The notes beneath the pieces were generated by a model. It worked only from the letters and a program-made list of their open reading frames with translations. It had not been told where the DNA came from and did no database searches. A stretch of 64,000 bases of DNA. Source: Photobacterium angustum. GTDB taxonomy: Bacteria > Pseudomonadota > Gammaproteobacteria > Enterobacterales > Vibrionaceae. Positions 8,257-16,414 of this stretch are shown piece after piece (within the stretch, counting starts at the first letter, position 1; each line of letters opens with the position of its first letter). The position numbers were made by a program, and so were the translations under genes. The stretch is from the NCBI RefSeq assembly GCF_002954615.1, contig NZ_MSCJ01000001.1:1736001-1800000 (forward strand), read 5' to 3'.

Positions 8257-10551
8257 TTACTTATTTTTCACACACATCACGTGATAAACACCGTCTTCAA
8301 CTTCTGTCCCTTCAGTCTCATGCTCAAAGCCTGGGAATTCTTTATCCCATACTTCAAGGCTATGAAGGTAACCAATCTGCGGGCTACTATCATCACCAAA
8401 GTTCTCACCTGACATCAACATTGGAATACCCGGTGGATATGGGATAACCGCATTTGCTGCAATACGGCCTTGTAACTTATCAGAAGGTACCATCTCAACA
8501 TTATCATCAACTATCGCTTCAAACGCAGCACGTGGCGTAATATCAGCCTTCGGTAACGTTGAATAAGCAGCATTAAGCATTTCCGATGGTGTATGTTGTT
8601 TCAAATAACCAAACATCTTATCCCCAAGATCTTTTAAGCCTAAATGCCCATACACGTCAGGATGAGCAGCAACAAGATCCGGTAAAGCGTTTTTCAGTGG
8701 CGTATTGTTATCGTAGTGTGTTTTAAAGCTCAATAAGGTATTAACAAGCGTTGCCCATTTACCTTTAGTGATCCCCATTGAGAATAAGAACATGACTTGA
8801 AAATCTGTCGTTCGGGTTGGCACTATGCCAAATCGAGTAAGGTATTGCGTAACCAGTGCGGCAGGAACACCTGTATCCAATAACTTACCGTCATCTCCCA
8901 TACCAGGTGCTAAAATACTGACTTTAATTGGATCGAGCATACACCAATCAGCAGGCATATCTTCAAAACCATGCCATTTATCACCAGGCTTCATCACCCA
9001 GAAATCTTGATGCGTTGCTAAGAGCTCTGCAGGCGCATCTTCAAAATCATAAACTTTACCCGTTTCAGGATCAGTGATCGTTTCTGCATTCCAAGGTTTG
9101 AAGAACCACTCACCATCGGCAGCAAATTCCCGATGCAAACGCCCCATCGCCTGACGATAATCAATCGCTTCTTTAATCACTTCATGGGTAAGAGACTGAC
9201 CGCGAGGACCGTCCATTTGTGATACAGCAATATCGTTAGAGGCACTAATTGCATACAACGGTGATGTTGTCGCATGCATCATGTAAGACTGATTAAATCG
9301 CTCAAAATTAATATGATCTTTACCATAGCGCACATGAATCCAAGACGCTTGTGACAATGCATTCAGTAATTTATGCGTTGAATGTGTCGCGAACACGGTT
9401 GGTGCATCAGGATCTTCTATTGGCTCACCACGCATCGCAAAGTGATCGGTATAAATAGGATTAAAACGCGCATAGCCATACCAAGCTTCATCAAAGTGAA
9501 TACGATTACTACTTTCAGCTAATATATCTTGCGCACGCTTAGCGTTATAACACAAACCATCATAGGTACAGTTTGTCACCACTGCATAAGTTGCCTGTCC
9601 ACCCGCTTTTGCTTTGGTTAACTCGCTACTTTCTGCTGATTTCTTTAACCCTTCTGGCGACATTTGATCTGGATAAATAGGACCGATAATACCGTAACGA
9701 TTTCGAGTTGGTACCATGTAAACTGGTAATGCCCCAGTAAGCATTAACCCTTGTTCAATAGATTTGTGGCAGTTTCGGTCACAGATCGCAAGTGTATTTT
9801 CACGCATACAAATTTGCATAATGGTACGGTTTGCACCTGATGTACCAGTGACTAAAGAGTAGGATTTATCCGCACCAAAAACTTTTGCCGCGTATTCTTC
9901 ACTCTCACCAAACGCTCCCGTATGATCCAATAGCGAGCCCAGTGAACCACGCTCGATCCCCATATCAGAACGGAATAAACCTTCACCATAATAGTTATAG
10001 AATCGCTGACCTGCCGGTGTTTTACGGAAACCGACACCGCCTTGGTGTCCAGGCGCTGCCCATGAATACTCATGAATATCATCATATTTCATCATCGCCG
10101 ATGCGAGTGGTGGCAACAATTGCTCTCGATATCGCTCCATCGCCGCCATGGCACGGCCAGCAATAAAATCTGCTGTATCTTCTAATATCCACACAAACTC
10201 ATCAACCTGAGACATTAACTCTCGGTTAATCGTCAAGGTAACTTTTTTTCTTTCTGCTAGTAAAAAGACGGGAACCCCATCTTGGCGTTGATTTAATTTT
10301 TCAATCAACGAAAAGAACATATCGTTTTCTTCTTGTTGCTGTCCTGTCATGCTCGAGGTCAACATTAAGCAATCAATCGCTAAATTAACATTTAGAATAG
10401 AATAACAATCATCATAAGAAGAGGCGCTAAGAACGGTAATTGATTCATTTTTAAATTGTTCGATTAAACGATCAATTGCATTCGCAATAACCCCTGTTTT
10501 CTGTGAGTTATCAAAAATTAACACTCTCTTATGTTTTCCGTAATTAAGCAT
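8257..10551 (-). CDS. adiA: Arginine decarboxylase, AdiA-type, PLP-dependent
   Basis: Fold-type I decarboxylase of the acid-inducible group (AdiA, LdcC/CadA, SpeF), producing agmatine from arginine if the AdiA assignment holds, and consuming a proton. The 764-residue product has the N-terminal wing domain (1-135), the PLP-binding core with HEYSWAAPGHQGG and the PLP lysine at residue 394 in HSTHKLLNALSQASW, and the C-terminal domain ending ETEGTEVEDGVYHVMCVK. Whole stretches (WILEDTADFIAGRA, FDEAWYGYARFNPIY, IVPTRTTDFQVMFLFSMG) fit E. coli AdiA better than lysine or ornithine decarboxylases. It follows a PotE-like antiporter on the same strand after 66 bases, the usual decarboxylase-antiporter arrangement. 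Exact substrate is inferred. Confidence 0.9.
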   Translation of the reverse strand: MLNYGKHKRVLIFDNSQKTGVIANAIDRLIEQFKNESITVLSASSYDDCYSILNVNLAIDCLMLTSSMTGQQQEENDMFFSLIEKLNQRQDGVPVFLLAERKKVTLTINRELMSQVDEFVWILEDTADFIAGRAMAAMERYREQLLPPLASAMMKYDDIHEYSWAAPGHQGGVGFRKTPAGQRFYNYYGEGLFRSDMGIERGSLGSLLDHTGAFGESEEYAAKVFGADKSYSLVTGTSGANRTIMQICMRENTLAICDRNCHKSIEQGLMLTGALPVYMVPTRNRYGIIGPIYPDQMSPEGLKKSAESSELTKAKAGGQATYAVVTNCTYDGLCYNAKRAQDILAESSNRIHFDEAWYGYARFNPIYTDHFAMRGEPIEDPDAPTVFATHSTHKLLNALSQASWIHVRYGKDHINFERFNQSYMMHATTSPLYAISASNDIAVSQMDGPRGQSLTHEVIKEAIDYRQAMGRLHREFAADGEWFFKPWNAETITDPETGKVYDFEDAPAELLATHQDFWVMKPGDKWHGFEDMPADWCMLDPIKVSILAPGMGDDGKLLDTGVPAALVTQYLTRFGIVPTRTTDFQVMFLFSMGITKGKWATLVNTLLSFKTHYDNNTPLKNALPDLVAAHPDVYGHLGLKDLGDKMFGYLKQHTPSEMLNAAYSTLPKADITPRAAFEAIVDDNVEMVPSDKLQGRIAANAVIPYPPGIPMLMSGENFGDDSSPQIGYLHSLEVWDKEFPGFEHETEGTEVEDGVYHVMCVKNK

Positions 10552-10617
10552 ATTCTGGTCCTGTTATAATCAAATTTATATCGATAGATCATTTGTTTTT
10601 AAATTAAATGCCAACCT

Positions 10618-11934
10618 TTATGTTTTATTAGGAACAGCATCTCGGCTCGCAATGAACCCATAGAAGAAATAACCAAATAATGTAATGACGGTTCCATAGA
10701 ATACGGCTTCCTCACCTGTAGAATACGCGCCATAAATACTATAAATAACAGCAACTGAACCGATTAAAATACCAGTATTATATTCTTTTTGATTAACCTG
10801 ACTCTGTCTCATAATAATGCCAAGAGCCGTGAGTGCGAGAATATATGGAACCATATTAATAAATACAGCTAGGTTTACTAATACATTAAATTGTTTTAGT
10901 AATGTTGGAGAGATCGTCATTACTGCCAGAAGTAATTCTAATGCTAACATTATCATCATGCCTTTGAAGGGAGCATCATGCTTATTTACATCAGAGAAAA
11001 TCTTTGGAAATAATCGCATATCAGCAGCAACTTTAGACACTTGGGCATTCGTAAATTGCCAACCAAGCAGTGAACCAACACATGCCATAATTGCCATTGC
11101 GGTAATAATTTCCCCAACGAATGGGCTAAACATCTGAGCAAAAACGAGACCAAAAGGAGAATCAGACTTAGCTAATATATCGTTAGGAATAATGCCTTGA
11201 ATAACAGTTGTTGACGCAATATACGTTGCTGCAGAAAAAACGGTGGCAAGCATACAAGCAAGAGGCACATTACGTTTAGGGTTTTCAACAGTACCTGAGT
11301 TAGCCCCTGCTGATTCTATCCCTAAGAAAGCCCATAACGTTAGTGCCATACCAGCATAAATCGCACTACCAACCGAGATATTGTTTGGGTTCCAAGCTTC
11401 TGCAAAAATTTTAGTATCAAACCAAAACCAACCAATAATAGATAAACCAAGCACAGGAATAATAATCCCCCATACGGTTATAGTGGATATTTGGCCTGTT
11501 ATTTTTGCACCTCTAACATTGGCAAACATAGTAATAATTAAAATAGCCACTACCCCAATGAATGTTTGGAATGGCGTTTCTTTTAACCATGGAATAAAGT
11601 ATTCCAAGTAACCAACACACGAAACAGCAATAGCAACCGCACTAATAACTAGACACACATAGTAAGTATAAGAGGCAATAAAAAAACTAGATTTACCATG
11701 TGCTTTTTCAGCATATGCGGACATCCCTCCATCATCCGTACAATACATTCCACACTTAGCAAAAGCATAAGCAATTGCAAGTGCACCTAATGCTGTAACA
11801 ACCCAAGCTAATAAGGCTATCCCTCCTGTTGCAGCAAGACTTGATGGTAATAATATTATTCCAGAACCCATCATATTAACGGTGACAATGGTTGTTAATC
11901 CCATTAATCCCATTTTATTACTGGTAGAACTCAT
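10618..11934 (-). CDS. potE: APC-family basic amino acid/polyamine antiporter, PotE-like
   Basis: Inner-membrane exchanger of the APC family with about 12 membrane segments and 438 residues. The N-terminus NKMGLMGLTTIVTVNMMGSG and the blocks KITGQISTITVWGIIIPVLG and FNVLVNLAVFINMVPYILAL are nearest to PotE (putrescine:ornithine), while LAATGGIALLAWVV also recalls AdiC/CadB. Its gene is upstream of and co-directional with the AdiA-type decarboxylase, so the likely job is to swap external arginine for the agmatine made by the enzyme; an ornithine/putrescine role is the alternative. The symbol reflects sequence resemblance and not proven substrate. The conserved GxG(I/V) helix-breaking motif of segment 1 (MGSGI) is present. 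Confidence 0.8.
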   Translation of the reverse strand: MSSTSNKMGLMGLTTIVTVNMMGSGIILLPSSLAATGGIALLAWVVTALGALAIAYAFAKCGMYCTDDGGMSAYAEKAHGKSSFFIASYTYYVCLVISAVAIAVSCVGYLEYFIPWLKETPFQTFIGVVAILIITMFANVRGAKITGQISTITVWGIIIPVLGLSIIGWFWFDTKIFAEAWNPNNISVGSAIYAGMALTLWAFLGIESAGANSGTVENPKRNVPLACMLATVFSAATYIASTTVIQGIIPNDILAKSDSPFGLVFAQMFSPFVGEIITAMAIMACVGSLLGWQFTNAQVSKVAADMRLFPKIFSDVNKHDAPFKGMMIMLALELLLAVMTISPTLLKQFNVLVNLAVFINMVPYILALTALGIIMRQSQVNQKEYNTGILIGSVAVIYSIYGAYSTGEEAVFYGTVITLFGYFFYGFIASRDAVPNKT

Positions 11935-12138
11935 AAAATAAGCAACCTTCTAAGTTATTAAATACACTAAGTTTTAATATTTATTATTCATATAACCCTT
12001 TAATTAGTAATGAATAAAATTAAGGTCGTACAAATAAATATAATATTAGAATAGATGTATATTCTTAGAATACCTAAAAAATATATTAAGTTTTGGTTAC
12101 AGTCTTATTTAGGATATTTAATGACTTTAAAACTAAAA

Positions 12139-12181
12139 AAAGCGTATAAGCCGTAATTATAAATTACAACTTATACGCTTT
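12139..12181 (-). terminator. Terminator of the YbaY-META lipoprotein gene
   Basis: A 12-bp stem, AAAGCGTATAAG (12139-12150) with CTTATACGCTTT (12170-12181). Read on the minus strand it is followed by a run of T residues, so it ends the lipoprotein transcript. Confidence 0.8.
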
Positions 12182-12218
12182 ATCAACCACTATAGCTATT
12201 TATCTATTATTTTTAGTC

Positions 12219-13058
12219 TTACTTATCACTTTTAAAAGTAGCAATTTGTTTTCCTTGCTGATCTTTCACTGTAAGTACATTATCAACAACCACATAGCTG
12301 GCAAAATTAGGCATCGATTCTAAAAATGACTTTTCTAACTCCATGCCATCCATACACATTTTACGTGTTGCGGCTGCAGGTCCCATCGTTAATGTGCCAT
12401 TAGATGTTTCAAATGCGCCTTGGAAATTATTACAGCCAGAAAAACCATGAGCCGATTTTTTATCCATATCAAATTCGATAAATGCCACATTGCCACCAGC
12501 ACCCGGTTTTACAGTTTCACCTTCAAGCGTCACTAAATTCCATTGCTGACCAACTAGCGGAGTATTCTCTGTTGCTTCATTTTGTTGATGAGCAACACGG
12601 TCTAATTTAATTTCAATAGGTTGCTTTACATCTGCTGCAAATGGGTCAATGTTCGTTGTTGAAGTCATGACTAGCTTATCACCAACCTTAATTGTTGCAC
12701 GTAAGCTATAGCGATGATTATTTTGAATTTTCGCAACGTCATATTGAAGTGCTACAGGGTATGGTGGCGCACCAGCAACGTCCATTGCTTCACTTGTAAT
12801 TGTCGTTGATGGCGCATCAGCAAGAGACACATCTTCTAGTGCAACATTTAATACAGCACCAGGTGGCAGCATACGGCGATCAAGGTAAATAACATTAACA
12901 TCTAAGGATTTCATCTCAGCTTTCTCAGTTTTAGCCGTTGATTCTGTTTGCTGCTGGTTATGATTTGCCGCAGTGTCAGCATCATTACAAGCTTGTAGCA
13001 TGAACGCAGAAAGTACAACTGAAGTGGCTAGCGCTAGCTTTTTTAATTTAAAAGTCAT
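12219..13058 (-). CDS. Lipoprotein with YbaY/YscW-like and META (HslJ-like) domains
   Basis: Predicted envelope lipoprotein of 279 residues. Residues 1-24 form a lipoprotein signal ending LQAC, so Cys24 would be lipidated; the next residues (Asn-Asp) leave its final membrane open. Residues about 52-140 look like a YbaY/YscW-type beta domain (VNVIYLDRRMLPPGAVLNV, then YDVAKIQNNHRYSLRATIKV). Residues about 165-277 form a META/DUF306 domain (QQWNLVTLEGE, SGCNNFQGAF, TRKMCMDGMELEKSFL), as in HslJ. In E. coli these domains are separate proteins. The role is unknown; META proteins are linked to heat shock and novobiocin resistance. It is probably monocistronic, with its own terminator. Confidence 0.85.
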   Translation of the reverse strand: MTFKLKKLALATSVVLSAFMLQACNDADTAANHNQQQTESTAKTEKAEMKSLDVNVIYLDRRMLPPGAVLNVALEDVSLADAPSTTITSEAMDVAGAPPYPVALQYDVAKIQNNHRYSLRATIKVGDKLVMTSTTNIDPFAADVKQPIEIKLDRVAHQQNEATENTPLVGQQWNLVTLEGETVKPGAGGNVAFIEFDMDKKSAHGFSGCNNFQGAFETSNGTLTMGPAAATRKMCMDGMELEKSFLESMPNFASYVVVDNVLTVKDQQGKQIATFKSDK

Positions 13059-13293
13059 TTATCTTCTATCCTGTGCGATTTTCAATCCATAACCATAGCA
13101 ACGAAATATGTTACTCAGTTAACTTTGCCATCAGAAAGATAGCATACTGATTTGCAATTATTTTTTCTTAACATTAGCTAATAATACAGCATTCAAAACG
13201 AGGTGCAATCTTTATAATCCATGTCAATAATATGCTTGCATTTTACTTATCAACATTATGATTCATAACCTGTAATATAGGTCAACCTAACAG

Positions 13294-14514
13294 TTATAGA
13301 CTATGTTTTTTCAATATTCTATTGAACGATTCATAGTGACCAAAAACACTAATCCCTTCCAGTTGGCGCCTTAGCATATCAAGAAGTACTGTGGCAATAA
13401 TCGAACGCTGATCATTATATGTATATTCACGCTTAAATTGTAATTGTTGGATCCATCGACCTTCTATTGTACTTATACCTACAGTAAAGCAGTCTCCTTC
13501 TATGAAGCCAGAATATAAGCCTATATCGACCTTTGAGCGGCTATGAATAAGAGATAGTTGATCGTCTATTTCACGCACTAACGTTTCGGCACTGATCTTT
13601 TCTTTCACATCGTTATGATTTACTGTGGCTGATACAATGTATTCGCTCAACTTACATTTTTGGTTAAGCCAATTGACAACAAAACCGCCCGTTGAATACT
13701 CCAATAACCCTATTTTCTTTTGCTTTTTTTCAATGAGGTATTCAAGGTTATCAAGTAAGCTTAAATTTTTGCCTACAATGTTATCGCCTAACAATCGTTC
13801 CATTTCATGTAATAGTTCTAATGCATAGCGATCATTGGATGGTGCGAATAATTTCACTTCAATAAAGGGTAATGAAGAACGATACCCCAACTCATAACCT
13901 TGTGGTAAAACGATATGCTTTAAGGTGTCACTTATTCCGGACTCTGACAAACCATAGGTAAATAATCGATGACAGTGCAATGATTGGCTCTGAGGATAGT
14001 GTAATTGTAAATATGGCAGTATTTTCTCTTTAACCATAAACTTAAATTCACTGGGAACACCCGGAGTAAAACATATCCAAGCTCGATTTAATTTAATCGA
14101 AAAGCCACAAGCGGTGCCGACAGGATTATCGATTAATTCAGCCCCTTCAGGTAGCATTGCTTGCTTCAAATTAGCCGCTGGCATTTCTCGATTTAGCTTT
14201 TTATATTTAGCTTTCATCTCCGCTACCCAATGTTCAGATTGCTCTAAACCAACATCAGCAGCCATTGCCGCTGCGGCAGCACTTAAATCATCACTCGTTG
14301 GCCCAAGTCCACCATTAACAATAACAATATCGCTATTAAAACTGCATGATTCAATTTCTTTGGCTAATCGCTCACAATGATCGCCAACGGTTATTCGGCG
14401 TGTCATTGGAAAACCATGTTGAAACAAAAGACGAGATAACCACGCTGCGTTAGTATCTGCTATATCGCCCAGTAAAACCTCTTCACCGGTACTTATCATT
14501 GTAATTTCAAGCAT
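13294..14514 (-). CDS. yfaY: CinA-family protein, YfaY-like
   Basis: Member of the CinA/YfaY family (molybdopterin-binding MoaB-like fold in the N-terminal half, degenerate C-terminal half). MLEITMISTGEEVLLGDIAD, VNGGLGPTSDDLSAAAAAMA and INNPVGTACGF-type segments (here DNPVGTACGF) follow E. coli YfaY. The nicotinamide-nucleotide deamidase activity of CinA C-terminal domains is uncertain here because that part is divergent. I place the start at 14514 because AGAGGG lies 5 bases before this ATG and the product then begins like YfaY; an in-frame ATG at 14532 would add six residues. About 406 residues. In E. coli yfaY lies close to nrdAB, so its presence here fits shared ancestry. Confidence 0.88.
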   Translation of the reverse strand: MLEITMISTGEEVLLGDIADTNAAWLSRLLFQHGFPMTRRITVGDHCERLAKEIESCSFNSDIVIVNGGLGPTSDDLSAAAAAMAADVGLEQSEHWVAEMKAKYKKLNREMPAANLKQAMLPEGAELIDNPVGTACGFSIKLNRAWICFTPGVPSEFKFMVKEKILPYLQLHYPQSQSLHCHRLFTYGLSESGISDTLKHIVLPQGYELGYRSSLPFIEVKLFAPSNDRYALELLHEMERLLGDNIVGKNLSLLDNLEYLIEKKQKKIGLLEYSTGGFVVNWLNQKCKLSEYIVSATVNHNDVKEKISAETLVREIDDQLSLIHSRSKVDIGLYSGFIEGDCFTVGISTIEGRWIQQLQFKREYTYNDQRSIIATVLLDMLRRQLEGISVFGHYESFNRILKKHSL

Positions 14515-14626
14515 TCTATCCCTCTGAATCATTTACCGAACATGACTGTTACTAGTCTATGCTTAACATCATTTGTTATACAGCCTTCCTTTCATCAATC
14601 ACGTTATTAATCTCCATACCACCCAG

Positions 14627-14644
14627 TGTAAATATTAGTTTACA
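14627..14644 (+). promoter_or_regulatory. Strong TyrR box upstream of tyrP
   Basis: TGTAAA-N6-TTTACA, an exact match to the TyrR consensus palindrome. It lies 15 bases before the -35 element of the tyrP promoter, where TyrR could activate (Phe) or cooperate in repression (Tyr), as at E. coli tyrP. Confidence 0.85.
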
Positions 14645-14647
14645 TTT

Positions 14648-14688
14648 ATTAAACTAATGTTGACAGAAGAGTTATCTGTCGTTAATGT
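14648..14688 (+). promoter_or_regulatory. tyrP promoter with overlapping weak TyrR box
   Basis: TTGACA (14660-14665), a 17-base spacer and TAATGT (14683-14688) form a good sigma-70 promoter. A second, weaker TyrR-like box (ATTAAA-N6-TTGACA, 14648-14665, 9 of 12 matches) covers the -35 element. Its centre is 21 bp, two helical turns, from the strong box. Binding there would block polymerase. Confidence 0.7.
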
Positions 14689-14882
14689 GACCTCATAGTG
14701 AAATACGCTATTAAAAACAACACATCCACTAGTAAAGAACAATTAGAGCAAATTTAATGAAGCATACCTCGACAACACATACCTATCGATAGCCACAGTG
14801 GCTATTATCAAGATGTAATAATAACTTTACACTCATCTCGATACGCCTCTGTGGCCTCTATTTTCATAGGGAGCAACGATAG

Positions 14883-14912
14883 GTGATCAATAACGACCAC
14901 CTCCCGATCTAA
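14883..14912 (+). CDS. Possible 9-codon leader peptide upstream of tyrP
   Basis: GTG start, product MINNDHLPI, with a GGGAG ribosome site 9 bases upstream. The GGGAGCAAC upstream of it is repeated exactly before tyrP itself. It has no Tyr or Phe codons, so it would not act like a classical attenuation leader. Its codons cross a CTCCC element that can pair with either GGGAG. Existence of the peptide is speculative. Confidence 0.3.
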   Translation: MINNDHLPI

Positions 14913-14937
14913 TTATTTACCTCTGGGAGCAACACAA

Positions 14938-16152
14938 ATGGCTTTGAATAAAACACTCGGCAGTATGCTTATTATTGCAGGTACGACTATTGGCGCAGGC
15001 ATGTTAGCCCTTCCTCTCGCTTCTGCTGGACTTGGGTTTACCACCGCATTAGTTGCCATGTTTGGCATGTGGGCACTAATGACTTACACCGCTTTATTGA
15101 TGATTGAAGTTCATCAACATGCAGATACAAATGCGACATTAAATACTTTGGCTCAACAACTTCTTGGTCGCAAAGGACAAATCATTGCTAATTTTGCCAT
15201 GATATTTCTGCTGTATTCTTTATGTGCAGCCTACATTGCAGGTGGTGGTGGTCAGTTAAGTGAGAAGTTAAGCGGCTGGTTGAATACATCCATTCCTCCA
15301 CAATTAGGCGCACTATTGTTTACGCTTTTAATTGCAGCGATAGTTTCTGTCGGTACTCATACTGTTGATTTAGTAAACCGCTTACTTTTTGCAGCAAAAA
15401 TCATTGCACTAGCCGTCATGTTGGGGTTATTGGTTCCACATGTTGAAGGACAACACCTTGTTGAAATGCCCGTACAAAAAGGCTTAATTTTATCAGCATT
15501 ACCTGTTGTTTTTACCTCTTTTGGTTTCCACGGCAGCATTCCATCGATCGTGCGATACATAGGCATTGATATAAAGACGTTAAAAAAAGTCATGATTATT
15601 GGCTCGGCACTGCCTCTTTTTATCTACGTTTTATGGCAATTAGCAAGTCAAGGTGTAATGAGCCAACCAGAGTTAATGGCAAGTACAACATTGGGAAGTT
15701 TTATCGCAAGTTTAAGTGATTTACTCCATAACCCTATGGTTAGCCAATCTGTCTCTATTTTCGCAGATCTCGCACTAGCAACATCATTTTTAGGTGTTAG
15801 TTTAGGGTTATTTGATTTTATGGCTGATAGCTTGAAACGTTCAAGTAATGTGAGTGGTCGCATGCAAACAGGCATGATCACTTTCTTACCTCCCCTTGCT
15901 TTTGCTATCTTTTACCCACAAGGCTTTATTATGGCGCTGGGATACGCAGCCATTGCATTAGTTATTTTGGCGATATTTTTACCTGTTGCGATGGTAATAT
16001 CTCAGAGAAAAAAGAATAATATATCTAATGAAATTTCACCTTATAAAGTAAAAGGTGGTAATTTTGGTTTAATTATTGTGACAATGGCGGGTGTTTTAAT
16101 TATATCTGCACAGACCTTACAAATGGTAGGCTTAATTCCAGCTGTTGGATAA
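14938..16152 (+). CDS. tyrP: Tyrosine-specific proton symporter TyrP
   Basis: Inner-membrane aromatic amino acid transporter (HAAAP family) importing tyrosine with protons. The 404-residue product starts LGSMLIIAGTTIGAGMLALP, the family signature, and matches E. coli TyrP throughout, including VVFTSFGFHGSIPSIVRY, FADLALATSFLGVSLGLFDF and the ending YRVKGG-like YKVKGG block. It has about 11 hydrophobic segments. The GGGAG ribosome site is 8 bases before the ATG. It is a single-gene unit: an upstream promoter with TyrR boxes and a downstream terminator frame it. TyrR control supports the tyrosine assignment over tryptophan permeases Mtr/TnaB of the same family. Confidence 0.95.
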   Translation: MALNKTLGSMLIIAGTTIGAGMLALPLASAGLGFTTALVAMFGMWALMTYTALLMIEVHQHADTNATLNTLAQQLLGRKGQIIANFAMIFLLYSLCAAYIAGGGGQLSEKLSGWLNTSIPPQLGALLFTLLIAAIVSVGTHTVDLVNRLLFAAKIIALAVMLGLLVPHVEGQHLVEMPVQKGLILSALPVVFTSFGFHGSIPSIVRYIGIDIKTLKKVMIIGSALPLFIYVLWQLASQGVMSQPELMASTTLGSFIASLSDLLHNPMVSQSVSIFADLALATSFLGVSLGLFDFMADSLKRSSNVSGRMQTGMITFLPPLAFAIFYPQGFIMALGYAAIALVILAIFLPVAMVISQRKKNNISNEISPYKVKGGNFGLIIVTMAGVLIISAQTLQMVGLIPAVG

Positions 16153-16171
16153 TCGATAAATAAACATAAAG

Positions 16172-16208
16172 AATAAGAAAGTAATTCTCTTACTTTCTTA
16201 TTTCTTTA
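16172..16208 (+). terminator. Terminator after tyrP
   Basis: A 13-bp stem, AATAAGAAAGTAA (16172-16184) with TTACTTTCTTATT (16190-16202), a five-base loop, then TCTTT. Confidence 0.75.
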
Positions 16209-16414
16209 CATTTAAAGAATATATTTAAACAATAAAAAACATTTCATTACAATAAGTTAAGCCCACCAAAGAAAACCTTCGATTTGTTATACAAAATCTT
16301 GCATGCAAAGCTCGATTTTGTGGAGTAATATCACGTATTTATAAAAAAAATCATATTCTGTTGTTTGTATGTCAGTTAAAATCAGCTTACATAATAATTA
16401 AAAAGATATTGGTG

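Noticed and set aside
14757..14792. Mini-ORF (ATG AAG CAT ..., 11 codons) in the tyrP leader
   Set aside because: It has one Tyr codon, but there is no usable ribosome site before the ATG, so it is not proposed as a leader peptide.
14789..14805. ATAGCCAC/GTGGCTAT palindrome in the tyrP leader as an operator or terminator
   Set aside because: Arms separated by one base cannot form a normal RNA hairpin of that length without opening, and it has no match to a known operator. It is noted only as a dyad.
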